This document shows, piece by piece, positions 9,943 to 18,016 of a DNA stretch of 43,250 bases. How positions within the stretch are numbered: the first letter of the stretch is position 1; each line of letters opens with the position of its first letter. The notes below the pieces were generated by a model. It had not been told where the DNA came from. It searched no databases and saw nothing but the letters and a program-made list of their open reading frames with translations. The DNA is from a bacterium (lineage in GTDB: Bacteria > UBA9089 > JASEIO01), in contig JASEIO010000010.1 in assembly GCA_030017475.1 (NCBI GenBank), forward strand, positions 1-43,250. Reading direction: 5' to 3'. Position numbers and translations under genes: made by a program.

Positions 9943-11109
9943 TTATTTCCTGTATCTTTTCACAAATCTATCCATTCTCGTCAACGCCTCTTCAATTAAC
10001 TGTTGCTCTACCGCATAAGAACAACGAATGTATCCTTCACCACATCTACCAAAAACTTCACCCGGAACAACCGCTACCTTTTCTTCTAAGAGCAACCTTT
10101 CTGCAAACTCTGAAGAGCTAAGTCTTGTATTCTCAATAGATGGGAAGGCGTAAAAGGCCCCTTTTGGCTCAAAACAAGGTAAACCAATCTCCCTCAATCC
10201 ATTCACTATTAACTGCCTTCTCCTATTATATTCATTCTTCATTTCATACATCCTGTCATTTCCTTTAGTAATTGCCTCTATAGCTGCTTTCTGAGCAATG
10301 ATTGAGGCACAGAGCGTAGTATACTGATGAATCTTAGTCATGGCTCGAATAACCTCAGGGATAGAACAGGCAAAACCAATTCGCCATCCAGTCATGGCAT
10401 AAGCCTTGGAAAATCCATCTAAAAATATAGTCCTTTCTTTCATATTAGGAATGGAAGGAAAAGGGGTATATGTATCATCGTAAGTCAACTGACCATATAT
10501 CTCATCAGAAATAACCACTAAATCATGGCGCTTAGCAACTTCAGCTATTTCCAATAATCCCTCCCTATCCATAGTAGCTCCTGTTGGATTATTAGGATAA
10601 GAGAGAAGTATTACCTTAGTTCTATCAGTTACCACCTTCTCTATCTCAGAGGAGGTAACCTTAAATCCATCTTTGAGATAGGTGGGCACAACTACAGGTA
10701 TACCACCTGAGAACAGTGTGCAAGGTTTATAAGAAACGTAACTTGGCTCTGGAATGATAACCTCATCTCCTGGGTTAATAATTGCTCTTAATGCTAAATC
10801 TAAGGCCTCTGAGACACCAACTGTAATCAATATCTCCTCCATTGGATCATAATTTAACCCGTAAGTATGATATAAATGATTGGATATCGCCTCCCGAAGT
10901 TTCAATAAACCTTGATTAGAGGTATAGGTAGTATATCCCTGTTCTAAGGAATAGATACCTGTTTCCCTAATCGTCCATGGGGTTGCAAAATCCGGCTCAC
11001 CCACTCCTAATGATATAACGCCTTCCATGGATAAAATTATGTCAAAAAATCTCCTAATTCCAGAAGGAGGAACAGATTCTACAATTTTTGATATTAAAGG
11101 TTTAGACAT
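9943..11109 (-). CDS. Class I/II PLP aminotransferase
   Basis: This 388-residue fold-type I aminotransferase resembles aspartate/aromatic or alanine transaminases. Features in order: the GVGEPDF substrate loop at 35-41, [14 protein letters not shown] near 62-75, [10 protein letters not shown] near 171-180, [10 protein letters not shown] near 201-210, and the PLP lysine in [17 protein letters not shown] (Lys235). A C-terminal IRCSYA supplies the substrate carboxylate-binding Arg. The amino-acid specificity cannot be read from these motifs. It follows an Lrp/AsnC regulator by 18 bases; such regulator-aminotransferase pairs suggest control by an amino acid. Confidence 0.9.
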   Translation of the reverse strand: MSKPLISKIVESVPPSGIRRFFDIILSMEGVISLGVGEPDFATPWTIRETGIYSLEQGYTTYTSNQGLLKLREAISNHLYHTYGLNYDPMEEILITVGVSEALDLALRAIINPGDEVIIPEPSYVSYKPCTLFSGGIPVVVPTYLKDGFKVTSSEIEKVVTDRTKVILLSYPNNPTGATMDREGLLEIAEVAKRHDLVVISDEIYGQLTYDDTYTPFPSIPNMKERTIFLDGFSKAYAMTGWRIGFACSIPEVIRAMTKIHQYTTLCASIIAQKAAIEAITKGNDRMYEMKNEYNRRRQLIVNGLREIGLPCFEPKGAFYAFPSIENTRLSSSEFAERLLLEEKVAVVPGEVFGRCGEGYIRCSYAVEQQLIEEALTRMDRFVKRYRK

Positions 11110-11127
11110 ATACCTATTACCTATCCT

Positions 11128-11607
11128 TTATGGGGTTATTGGTAATCTTCTATCTTCCTCTTTTCCTTCCAAGATTACCCCATCAACCTTATACCTTTTT
11201 AAAACAAAATGAGTGGCTGTAGATTGAACCTGTTCTAAAGGGGCCAACTTCTCTGCCACAAAATAGGCTATCTCTTTCATAGACTTTCCTTCTATAACCA
11301 CAGATAGATCATAATCCCCAGCCATTAAATAAAGAGAATGAACCTCTGGAAAACGATAAATCCTACTTGCCACAGCATCAAATCCATGATCCCGCTCAGG
11401 AGTGACTTTTACCTCAATAAAGGCATAAACTACTTCCTCTCCAGCCTTTTCCCAATCCACAACTGTTCGGTACTTAATTATAGCCTTTTTCTTCTCTAAT
11501 TCCGAAATCTTCTCTTTCACTTCTTCAACTGATAACCCCACCATAGTAGCTATCTTCTCAGGGCTTACCTTAGCATCCTGTTCCAAAATCTTTAGAATCT
11601 CCTTCAT
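11128..11607 (-). CDS. Lrp/AsnC family transcriptional regulator
   Basis: The 159-residue product has an N-terminal winged helix-turn-helix (residues about 1-60, KILEQDAKVSPEKIATMVGLSVEEVKEKI in outline). A C-terminal RAM/effector domain follows (about 70-150), with VYAFIEVKVTPE and a GDYDLSVVIEG segment typical of AsnC ligand-binding domains. These proteins are octameric DNA-binding regulators sensing amino acids. An AGGAGG box precedes the ATG. It lies between a glycosyltransferase and the aminotransferase, which is its likely target, possibly with autoregulation (inference). Confidence 0.92.
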   Translation of the reverse strand: MKEILKILEQDAKVSPEKIATMVGLSVEEVKEKISELEKKKAIIKYRTVVDWEKAGEEVVYAFIEVKVTPERDHGFDAVASRIYRFPEVHSLYLMAGDYDLSVVIEGKSMKEIAYFVAEKLAPLEQVQSTATHFVLKRYKVDGVILEGKEEDRRLPITP

Positions 11608-11620
11608 ACGTTTCCTCCTT

Positions 11621-12733
11621 TCAGCCGTTTACTAAAACTCGAGCAATATCTAACGAAGAGCTGGGCTTGGCCAATTGCTGAATACAACATGCCATTTTCC
11701 CCAGCTTATTAGGACGAGATAAGAGATCAGTAATAGTTTCAGGTATCTGGCAAGCCTTCTCCACCTGAATAGCAACCCCAGCATTAACTAAAAAGCGTGT
11801 GCTTTTAACACCTTGACCCCTAATGGGCTTAAAGATAATAAGAGGTAAACCTTTTGATAAAGCCTCAGCGCCGCATGACCCAACCCCCCTTGTAACTACT
11901 ATATCAGAAACCTCCATCAAATCTTCCATATTGTTTACAAAACCAAATATCTTAACAGGTATCTTAAAAGACCTTACCTCTTTTTCAAGCTTGCTTTTCA
12001 CTCGGACATTCTTACCCGTTACAACTATCAATTGAATAGAATCAGTAGAGTTTTTAAAGGGTCTTACTAATTTATCAACTCCAAATCCGAATCCACCTCC
12101 TAAAACTAAGACAACAGGTTTATTGATTTCTAATCCTAAGTCCCTCTTTAATCCTTTTTTATCCTTCCATTCCTTAAATTTAGGATCTATTGGAATTCCA
12201 CAAGTTTTTATTTTATCACTACTTATTCCTTTATCCTCAAGATAATGCTTAAAATCTTCAGAAGGAACAATATATAAATCAACCATTTTATCTATTGAAT
12301 ATGGATGAATATCAAATTCAGTAGCTACAGATATTAAAGGGGCATTAATGACCCCTTTAGATTTAAGACTTGCTGCACCACAGGTTGCAAAGGCATGAGT
12401 ACAAACTACGACATCTGGTCTAAACCCATCTAAAACCTTTGCAATACTTCTTGCAAACTTCATCTGAGTAAACAACCGCACTGGGCTATATTTTGAAGAG
12501 ATTAACTTACTGTCATAAATAAATCCCCAAAAACCTGGAATGACTTTAATCATCCAAAGGTAGTAGTTATTGATAAAATTAGCAAACTTAGGATTAGTAT
12601 AAGCTAAGGGATCAAACAACCTTATTTCCGATTCTTGACATATTTCTGCTATCCCCTTTTTAATAGCCTCAGCAGACTGAAGATGTCCCATTCCCACTGA
12701 CATAGTCAACAAAAGAACCCTCTTCTTTAACAT
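11621..12733 (-). CDS. MGDG synthase/GT28-like glycosyltransferase
   Basis: This 370-residue GT-B fold enzyme starts KKRVLLLTMSVGMGHLQSAEAI, the N-terminal acceptor-domain signature of monogalactosyldiacylglycerol synthase-like proteins (quoted in outline). The C-terminal donor domain has VVLVLGGGFGFG, then VTGKN, and a TRGVGSCGAEALSKGLPLIIF segment that matches the sugar-nucleotide site of GT28/MurG-like enzymes. Family members make glycolipids such as glucosyl- or galactosyl-diacylglycerol from UDP-sugars at the inner membrane. I chose the ATG at 12733, 8 bases after the upstream stop; an in-frame ATG at 12766 overlaps the previous gene by 25 bases and has a poorer ribosome binding site. 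Confidence 0.83.
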   Translation of the reverse strand: MLKKRVLLLTMSVGMGHLQSAEAIKKGIAEICQESEIRLFDPLAYTNPKFANFINNYYLWMIKVIPGFWGFIYDSKLISSKYSPVRLFTQMKFARSIAKVLDGFRPDVVVCTHAFATCGAASLKSKGVINAPLISVATEFDIHPYSIDKMVDLYIVPSEDFKHYLEDKGISSDKIKTCGIPIDPKFKEWKDKKGLKRDLGLEINKPVVLVLGGGFGFGVDKLVRPFKNSTDSIQLIVVTGKNVRVKSKLEKEVRSFKIPVKIFGFVNNMEDLMEVSDIVVTRGVGSCGAEALSKGLPLIIFKPIRGQGVKSTRFLVNAGVAIQVEKACQIPETITDLLSRPNKLGKMACCIQQLAKPSSSLDIARVLVNG

Positions 12734-12741
12734 ACCTCTTA

Positions 12742-12906
12742 TTACTCCATATGGATAAATCTCCATCTTTCTTTTCTATTTTCATCCAAACAGGCTTTGA
12801 AATTACTACATTCAACACAACAAGCTGGCTCTATACCCTTTTCAGAAAACACCCATTTTCGCATACACTGGTGATAATGTGAGCATCTTTCACAACAAAT
12901 CAACAT
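12742..12906 (-). CDS. 54-residue Cys-rich protein with duplicated CC-x2-C-x5-C motif
   Basis: I do not recognise a family. Eight cysteines fall in two matching blocks: CCERCSHYHQC (residues 4-14) and CCVECSNFKAC (29-39). The spacing CC-x2-C-x5-C is identical in both, so this looks like an internal duplication forming one or two metal sites, zinc or iron-sulfur. The ATG at 12906 is preferred over an upstream GTG because it has GGGGG 7 bases before it. The gene overlaps the end of the radical SAM gene by 17 bases and abuts the glycosyltransferase, so it is expressed with them. A role as metal or cluster partner of the radical SAM enzyme is only inference. Confidence 0.72.
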   Translation of the reverse strand: MLICCERCSHYHQCMRKWVFSEKGIEPACCVECSNFKACLDENRKERWRFIHME

Positions 12907-13810
12907 TAGAAAACCCCCGATACAACCCACATTGCTTAGCAGTTTCTATTACCTCTCTATATTCAGAGATAGTAATTGGTCTATTTAATTCAGAGTATTC
13001 CGAAGCCTTGTACATAGGTCTATATTGATCCATAATATTTACATATGTATTTTTAGAAAGAGAGGCAATGAATTCCATAATCTTACTTGACCCAGCTAAG
13101 TTATTAGGAAGGACCAGGTGACGGACAAGCAACCCATGGCGAGCAATACCTTGTTCAATTATTAAATCTCCAACTTGACTATACATCTCCCGCAAGGCAT
13201 CTTCCATAACGAGCGGGTAATCCTCTGCCTTAGAATATCTCTTTGAAACTAAGGGATCAGAATATTTAGCATCTGGCATATATATATCCACTACTCCATT
13301 TAAGAGTCGCAAAGTTTCAACCTTTTCATAGCCACCACTATTATAAATTATAGGGATGTTTAAACCTCCTTCAACGGCAAAATATATAGCCTGAACTATT
13401 TGAGGTACAAAATGGGTAGGGGTAACAAGATTTATGTTATGACAACCAATATCTTGTAAATGTAGCATCTGTTTTGCCAATTCCTCTGTAGATACCTCTT
13501 CACCATAACCTAAATGTGAGATATCATAATTCTGACAATATATGCAAAGAAGATTGCAATTAGTAAGAAATATAGTTCCTGATCCATGTCTTCCTACAAG
13601 TTCTGGTTCTTCTCCAAAATGGGGTGAGACACTTGATATAATTGGGAACGCCCCAGATCTGCAAAAGCCTTTCTCCCCTTTTAATCTATCTACTCTACAG
13701 TTCCTCGGACATAAATCACACGATGCAAGTCTTTGGTATAATGCATCTACACGTTTCTTCAACTCCCTCCTTTCATACAATTCGACATAACCAGGATATC
13801 CCTTTCTCAT
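12890..13810 (-). CDS. PflX-like radical SAM protein (COG1313 type)
   Basis: This 306-residue radical SAM protein has the cluster motif CNLLCIYC (Cys85, Cys89, Cys92). An N-terminal Cys set CDLCPRNC plus a later Cys (31, 34, 38, 50), in CxxCPRNCxVdRlkGekGfC context, is typical of the PflX group of pyruvate-formate-lyase-activase homologues. The family has no firmly established substrate that I know of; generation of a glycyl or peptide radical is the usual guess. The ATG at 13810 overlaps the upstream TGA (ATGA), indicating coupling to the SLOG-family gene. A GTG-type upstream start would overlap that gene by about 40 bases and is less likely. Confidence 0.88.
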   Translation of the reverse strand: MRKGYPGYVELYERRELKKRVDALYQRLASCDLCPRNCRVDRLKGEKGFCRSGAFPIISSVSPHFGEEPELVGRHGSGTIFLTNCNLLCIYCQNYDISHLGYGEEVSTEELAKQMLHLQDIGCHNINLVTPTHFVPQIVQAIYFAVEGGLNIPIIYNSGGYEKVETLRLLNGVVDIYMPDAKYSDPLVSKRYSKAEDYPLVMEDALREMYSQVGDLIIEQGIARHGLLVRHLVLPNNLAGSSKIMEFIASLSKNTYVNIMDQYRPMYKASEYSELNRPITISEYREVIETAKQCGLYRGFSNVDLL

Positions 13811-14274
13811 TTCATACATGCCTCGACAGCCTTTTTCACTGCCTCCCAAGGAGTGTCCACTCTTATTATAGGAAGCTCTTTGTGGTTTTGACTTTTTAAC
13901 TCCCAGGTATTTAATCCAATTACTGGAACCCCCAAATTTAAGGCATAAGCAATTTCAGACAAGGTACCATAACCACCAGATATAGCAATTACTGCACACG
14001 ATGAACGAACCACAATGATATTTCGAGCATAACTCAATCCAGTTATTATCTTTATATCAACAAATGGGTTAGCATCTTCCTGTCTCGCCCCAGGGAGTAT
14101 ACCAATAGTCAAACCCCCGACTTCTTTTGCTCCACGACATGCTGCCTCCATAACCCCTCCTAACCCACCACAAATAAGAATCGCCTGAGCTTTGGCTATC
14201 TCTCTTCCTACCTGAAAAGCCAACTTGCCTATTTCATCACTACATGTACTTGCACCAATAACCCCTATTTGCAT
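13807..14274 (-). CDS. SLOG/LOG-like Rossmann protein (TIGR00725 type)
   Basis: The 155-residue protein has a Rossmann-like nucleotide-binding fold: MQIGVIGAST at the start, CGGLGGVMEAACRGA at about 35-49 and SGGYGTLSEIAYAL at about 99-112. These two glycine-rich loops are the signature of the LOG/DprA-like (SLOG) superfamily, and the short length matches the TIGR00725 group. LOG enzymes act as cytokinin riboside monophosphate hydrolases, while many SLOG proteins bind nucleotide-derived ligands; the real activity here is unknown. It lies right after tRNA-Pro and overlaps the radical SAM gene by 4 bases. Confidence 0.85.
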   Translation of the reverse strand: MQIGVIGASTCSDEIGKLAFQVGREIAKAQAILICGGLGGVMEAACRGAKEVGGLTIGILPGARQEDANPFVDIKIITGLSYARNIIVVRSSCAVIAISGGYGTLSEIAYALNLGVPVIGLNTWELKSQNHKELPIIRVDTPWEAVKKAVEACMK

Positions 14275-14300
14275 CTCTACACCAGTAATAACTAAATCAG

Positions 14301-14377
14301 TCGGGGCGACTGGATTTGAACCAGCAACCTCATCGTCCCGAACGATGCGCGCTAAAACCTGACTGCGCTACGCCCCG
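14301..14377 (-). tRNA. tRNA-Pro (anticodon CGG)
   Basis: On the minus strand CGGGGCG pairs with CGCCCCG (7 bp), followed by discriminator A. T8 and A9, a D arm, anticodon stem CATCG/CGATG with loop TTCGGGA (anticodon CGG) and T arm GCTGG-TTCAAAT-CCAGT (one G-T pair) are all present. CCA is not encoded. It sits inside the minus-strand gene block between the membrane protein gene and the SLOG gene, so it may be co-transcribed and cut out by RNase P and others. Confidence 0.95.
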
Positions 14378-14419
14378 ATAAGAAGATGTCAGAAAACAGA
14401 ATATAGATTAATCCTTGAT

Positions 14420-14917
14420 TCATATTATATTATAAACACCAAGACTTGCTAATGTGACAATTACACCAGCTAATAAAACACCTAAAATAATAGCTGGAAA
14501 GGCATATAGGAATCTTATTCCAAAAAGTATCGAAGCTACACACCCTGTCCAGGCACCAGTAATTGGTAAAGGGAGAGCCACAAATAAAATTAATCCCACA
14601 ACCTTTAGTTCTTCAACAATCCTTCCTTTCTTCCTTGTTCGAGTAAATAGCCAATTGAAGAATCTAGAAAATACATGGAATCGTGAAAGTCTCTCTGAAA
14701 CCCTTTCTAAAAACAATAAAATTGGCACAACAGGTAATAGATTGCCTAAAACAGCCAAAATATACACCTTAGCGGCTGGAAGACCAAAGGCAAATCCTGC
14801 GGGAATTCCACAACGTAGTTCAGATATCGGTAGTCCAGATATAATAACAACCACAAGTTCCGCAGATACTCCGATCTCTTTCAGATTGCTAACTAAATCT
14901 TGGATCATAAATCCCAC
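14420..14917 (-). CDS. Small multidrug export-type membrane protein (COG2426)
   Basis: The 165-residue integral membrane protein has about four hydrophobic segments (near 20-45, 50-70, 105-125 and 130-160). The sequence SGLPISELRCGIPAGFAFG and the later PLPITGAWTGCVASILFG match the putative small multidrug export protein family. The annotated export role of the family is weakly supported, so treat it as a membrane protein of unknown substrate. It overlaps the end of pcm by 13 bases and is followed by tRNA-Pro. Confidence 0.8.
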   Translation of the reverse strand: MGFMIQDLVSNLKEIGVSAELVVVIISGLPISELRCGIPAGFAFGLPAAKVYILAVLGNLLPVVPILLFLERVSERLSRFHVFSRFFNWLFTRTRKKGRIVEELKVVGLILFVALPLPITGAWTGCVASILFGIRFLYAFPAIILGVLLAGVIVTLASLGVYNII

Positions 14918-15582
14918 ACCTCATTTTCCTTCCACCCAAACTTACCAATCAAGGGAACAAACACACAACCTCCTTTTGAAGTAGTATAGATCTTTCCTCC
15001 CCTTTTTTCTACAATTAAAAGGTCTTGTGAAAACCGATCACCTTTTGGAATAACCACAATCCCAGAGTCCACAAGTTGTTCAAGTAAGACTTGCGGAATC
15101 GTAGGTGCCGCAGCAGTAACAATAATCCGGTCGAATGGTGCAAATTGAGGTAAACCTGCCGAGCCATCATTAACCATTACCACTATATTTTTATACCTTA
15201 GCTCTCTTAGCAACCTTTCAGCTCTATCTGCTAACTGCTTCACTCTTTCCACAGTAAATACCTTCTCTGCAAGTTCTGCTAAAATGGCAGTTTGATAACC
15301 AGATCCTGTACCTATCTCTAAAACCCTTTCTGTACCTTGCAAGCACAAACCTTCAGTCATTAAGGCAACCATATATGGTTGGGAGATGGTTTGAGAAAAT
15401 CCGATAGGTAAAGGATGGTCACCATAAGCCTGAGATTCAAGGGCCTCTTCTACAAATTTATGTCTCGGAACCTTTTTCATTGCTTCGATTAATCTTTCAT
15501 CTTTTATCCCTCGACCTATAATCTGTTCCCTTACCATCCTTTCTCTTTCTTTAAAAAACCTATCTTCTTTCGTCATCTTCAT
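14905..15582 (-). CDS. pcm: Protein-L-isoaspartate O-methyltransferase
   Basis: This enzyme uses S-adenosylmethionine to methylate abnormal isoaspartyl residues as a protein repair step. The 225-residue product matches family size. It shows QIIGRGIKDERLIEAMKKVPRH (in outline), the family motif GFSQTISQPYMVA, and SAM motif I VLEIGTGSGYQTA near residue 87-99, followed by DRIIVTAAAPTIPQVLLEQL. The first ATG lies 2 bases after the stop of the upstream secreted-protein gene and lacks a clear ribosome binding site, so translational coupling or a start at the internal Met (residue 16) is possible. Confidence 0.93.
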   Translation of the reverse strand: MKMTKEDRFFKERERMVREQIIGRGIKDERLIEAMKKVPRHKFVEEALESQAYGDHPLPIGFSQTISQPYMVALMTEGLCLQGTERVLEIGTGSGYQTAILAELAEKVFTVERVKQLADRAERLLRELRYKNIVVMVNDGSAGLPQFAPFDRIIVTAAAPTIPQVLLEQLVDSGIVVIPKGDRFSQDLLIVEKRGGKIYTTSKGGCVFVPLIGKFGWKENEVWDL

Positions 15583-15584
15583 AA

Positions 15585-17654
15585 CTATGGAACGAAATAT
15601 CCGTACCTATCTTCTCCATAAAGCCCAAAATATCCCACACAAATCCTTATATCTACCCATTCCCCACTCCATTTAGAGGTCTCGGATTCATAGAAAATGA
15701 GATATAGATTTTGCGTTTTCATATGATCTTTTATTTTTCGATAAAGACCCCCTAAATGTTTGGTAAGATAAAAAGAGAAATATAAACCCCAAGTTTCCGA
15801 GGCCAAATTTTGCAAAATGGGGGTTTTCCCTCCTTCTTTATAATCAATTACATATATAGGTATGTAATTATTCTTAGCATAATTCACACATTCCTTTAAT
15901 AGAGGACTCACTTCCCTTTTATAATCTGAGGTTATAAAAAGGATGGCCTTCTTAACCATTAGGTTTAAACCTATGGTTACTGCTTGCTCAAGTGCAGAAA
16001 ACACTACCTCATCTTCCGTTCTTTCTTTAAAATTATTTAGACTTTTAGATATAGCATTTTGAACCTGCAACCTGTTTAAGGAAGGAGTTTGCTCTACACG
16101 CACCTTGTCAGATACAGAAATAACTGCTCCTGCATCATGTCCTATTTGGAAATTTTCGGTAAAGCTACGCAATAAATCTTTAATCTCCTGTTTGTATCTT
16201 TGCATCACCTTTTTCTTGTCTATAACAAATATAAAAAGTGAATCTTCCTTATCTTGATAAGGGGTAGCTAACCCAATTCGAGGAATCTCAAGTCTGTCCT
16301 CAATTATGCGGAAATTTCCAACATTTAATCCAAGAAGAGGTCTCTTATCTTTTGTAGCAACAGTTGCCACGAGACATATTGTAGGAAAACGATCTATAAT
16401 TATCCTATCTATAATTAAATCAAAATCCGAAGAGTGAGAAGAAACTTCCATAGAGGGTTTAGACATATATATATCAATAGCTTTGCGATTGAAATCTGCT
16501 ATGTAAAAAGTACCATGCTTATCAACCTTTATATCCATCGGGCTAGAACCTTCTGCAAGTTTTAAGGTCTGCCAGGTGTTACTAATCGGATTAAACTCGT
16601 GTACATATCCATCTGCGTCAGAGATATAAAAGATGTGATCTTTAAAAGTCAACCCCCTAAGACTTGAACCTTTTCTTGGGGAAAATCTCCCTAAAAGGTT
16701 TCCAGAATTATCAAACCTCTTTAATCCCTCTTTATCGGTTACCCAGATATAACCCTCATTTAATATTATCCCTACTGGTTGTGTAAGCCCCTCAGAAAAC
16801 TCCATTAAAAAGTCGCCTGAAGATGTAAACTTTTGAATTCTATTATTTCCATTATCTACCACATAGATATTTCCCTCCCTATCACATGTTATACCTTCTG
16901 GACCTAAAAACTCCCCCTTTTTTCTCCCTTTTTTCCCAAATGAAAGTAAGGGCCTTCCTGTCTTATCAAATTTCTGAACACTATCCCCTGCAAAATCCGT
17001 CACATAGATATTTCCTTCTCTATCCACCCAAACTCCATAAGGTTTTTTAAGCCCTGCCTCTCCTTTTCCTCTTATCTTAAGAAGAGACGTGCCTGTAGGC
17101 GAAAGTTTTAGAACCCTTTCTTTACCAAAATCTACTAAAAAGATATCTCTATGCGAGTCTATAGCAATAGAGGTTGAGGCAGAACCTTTTTTAAAGCAGG
17201 CAATACGCCTATAGGTAGTTATAGAGCGTGCCTTTTTATCTTCTTTCTCTTGCTTATCCCCTAAATAGATATTCTGGAGTTCTTTATCCTTTTCACTTAA
17301 AGCAGAAAACTCACGAAAACAACTGTTTGCATTTTCAACCTGACCTAATTTATAATAAGCCCTTCCTAAAAAATACCACGCCTTTGCAAATTCTGGAAAT
17401 AGATCAATGGCCTCTTTATATTTAACAATGGCCTCTGGAAACTTGCATCGATTATATAACCTAAATCCCTCTTTGAAACACACCTTTGCTTGGGAATATC
17501 GAACATCGTATTTCCCATAAGAAACACCTACAAACAATAAAATAACCAATAGATTACCAATTATCCTCAACTTGAACATCCCTTCTAAGAAACTACTATT
17601 ATCATAAAATTTATCAATATCCACAAAACTCCTCGCTTTCGTAACCTTACGCAT
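15585..17654 (-). CDS. Secreted TPR - NHL beta-propeller - VWA-like protein
   Basis: The 689-residue product has a hydrophobic signal or anchor segment at about 29-47 (RIIGNLLVILLFVGVSYG). A TPR-type repeat pair follows (about 55-120, with AWYFLGRAYYKLGQ). Five or six NHL repeats of about 45 residues cover about 155-405 (PYGVWVDREGNIYVTDFAGD, GITCDREGNIYVVDNGNN). A VWA-related domain fills about 415-689. The domain set fits the acidobacterial/candidate-phylum VWFA-related proteins. The MIDAS Asp-x-Ser-x-Ser is not intact: the position reads FIFVIDKKKV. The first ATG has GAGGAAGAGGA upstream; an internal ATG at 17579 would give a shorter signal-peptide N-region. It heads the minus-strand block behind a consensus promoter. 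Confidence 0.82.
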   Translation of the reverse strand: MRKVTKARSFVDIDKFYDNSSFLEGMFKLRIIGNLLVILLFVGVSYGKYDVRYSQAKVCFKEGFRLYNRCKFPEAIVKYKEAIDLFPEFAKAWYFLGRAYYKLGQVENANSCFREFSALSEKDKELQNIYLGDKQEKEDKKARSITTYRRIACFKKGSASTSIAIDSHRDIFLVDFGKERVLKLSPTGTSLLKIRGKGEAGLKKPYGVWVDREGNIYVTDFAGDSVQKFDKTGRPLLSFGKKGRKKGEFLGPEGITCDREGNIYVVDNGNNRIQKFTSSGDFLMEFSEGLTQPVGIILNEGYIWVTDKEGLKRFDNSGNLLGRFSPRKGSSLRGLTFKDHIFYISDADGYVHEFNPISNTWQTLKLAEGSSPMDIKVDKHGTFYIADFNRKAIDIYMSKPSMEVSSHSSDFDLIIDRIIIDRFPTICLVATVATKDKRPLLGLNVGNFRIIEDRLEIPRIGLATPYQDKEDSLFIFVIDKKKVMQRYKQEIKDLLRSFTENFQIGHDAGAVISVSDKVRVEQTPSLNRLQVQNAISKSLNNFKERTEDEVVFSALEQAVTIGLNLMVKKAILFITSDYKREVSPLLKECVNYAKNNYIPIYVIDYKEGGKTPILQNLASETWGLYFSFYLTKHLGGLYRKIKDHMKTQNLYLIFYESETSKWSGEWVDIRICVGYFGLYGEDRYGYFVP

Positions 17655-17709
17655 TCCTCTTCCTCACAAGGAAGATCAGAGGAAAAGTGGCAAATCGTTT
17701 CTACTCTGT

Positions 17710-17738
17710 ATTATAAGGAGCTAAGTACATTTTGTCAA
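17710..17738 (-). promoter_or_regulatory. Consensus sigma-70 promoter of the minus-strand block
   Basis: On the minus strand TTGACA (17738-17733), exactly 17 bases, then TATAAT (17715-17710). Both boxes match the housekeeping consensus perfectly. It lies 56 bases before the start codon of the TPR/NHL/VWA-like gene and is likely the main promoter of the long minus-strand block down to glyA. Confidence 0.85.
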
Positions 17739-17743
17739 GGTTT

Positions 17744-17872
17744 TTCTATAAATCCGATATAAGAATCACCATACTAATTGCCAATCCTTATCCACCCGTT
17801 TCCAATGTTTTCACTCTCAATCTTAATTGAGGAACCTTTTTCTATGCCATTCTTATATTCGGATTTATAGAA
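17744..17872. repeat. 129-bp element with 23-bp inverted ends
   Basis: The left end TTCTATAAATCCGATATAAG and the following AAT (17744-17766) are matched in inverted orientation by 17849-17872, with one extra base in the right copy. The element sits exactly between two divergent promoters: the left end touches the -35 of the minus-strand promoter, and the right end is 8 bases from the -35 of the tRNA-Cys promoter. Its right third (17826-17869) recurs at 26163-26203. It has no ORF of note and looks like a MITE-like or palindromic intergenic repeat. Confidence 0.6.
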
Positions 17873-17879
17873 TTTTTTA

Positions 17880-17908
17880 TTGACAAATTGAAAATCTTTT
17901 GATAAACT
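17880..17908 (+). promoter_or_regulatory. tRNA-Cys promoter, sigma-70 type
   Basis: TTGACA at 17880-17885, a 17-base spacer and TAAACT at 17903-17908 lie 35 bases before tRNA-Cys. The -35 is perfect and the -10 is moderate. Confidence 0.65.
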
Positions 17909-17943
17909 CTATAACAAGATCGGAAAAGGTTGGTTGTTAATTT

Positions 17944-18016
17944 GGCGGCGTAGCCAAGTGGTGAAGGCGGAGGTCTGCAAAACCTCTATTCACTGGTTCG
18001 AATCCAGTCGCCGCCT
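17944..18016 (+). tRNA. tRNA-Cys (anticodon GCA)
   Basis: Acceptor GGCGGCG/CGCCGCC, T8 and A9, anticodon stem GAGGT/ACCTC with loop CTGCAAA (anticodon GCA), T arm ACTGG-TTCGAAT-CCAGT, and discriminator T, which is the identity base for cysteine tRNA. CCA is not encoded. Its last 18 bases are repeated perfectly 194 bases downstream. Confidence 0.97.

Noticed and set aside
17739-17870. SH3-like reading on the minus strand of the inverted-repeat element
   Set aside because: One frame gives a peptide resembling a bacterial SH3 segment (for example GNGWIRIGN), but it is broken by a stop and the second copy of the repeat does not keep the frame, so it is better explained as non-coding repeat or a remnant.
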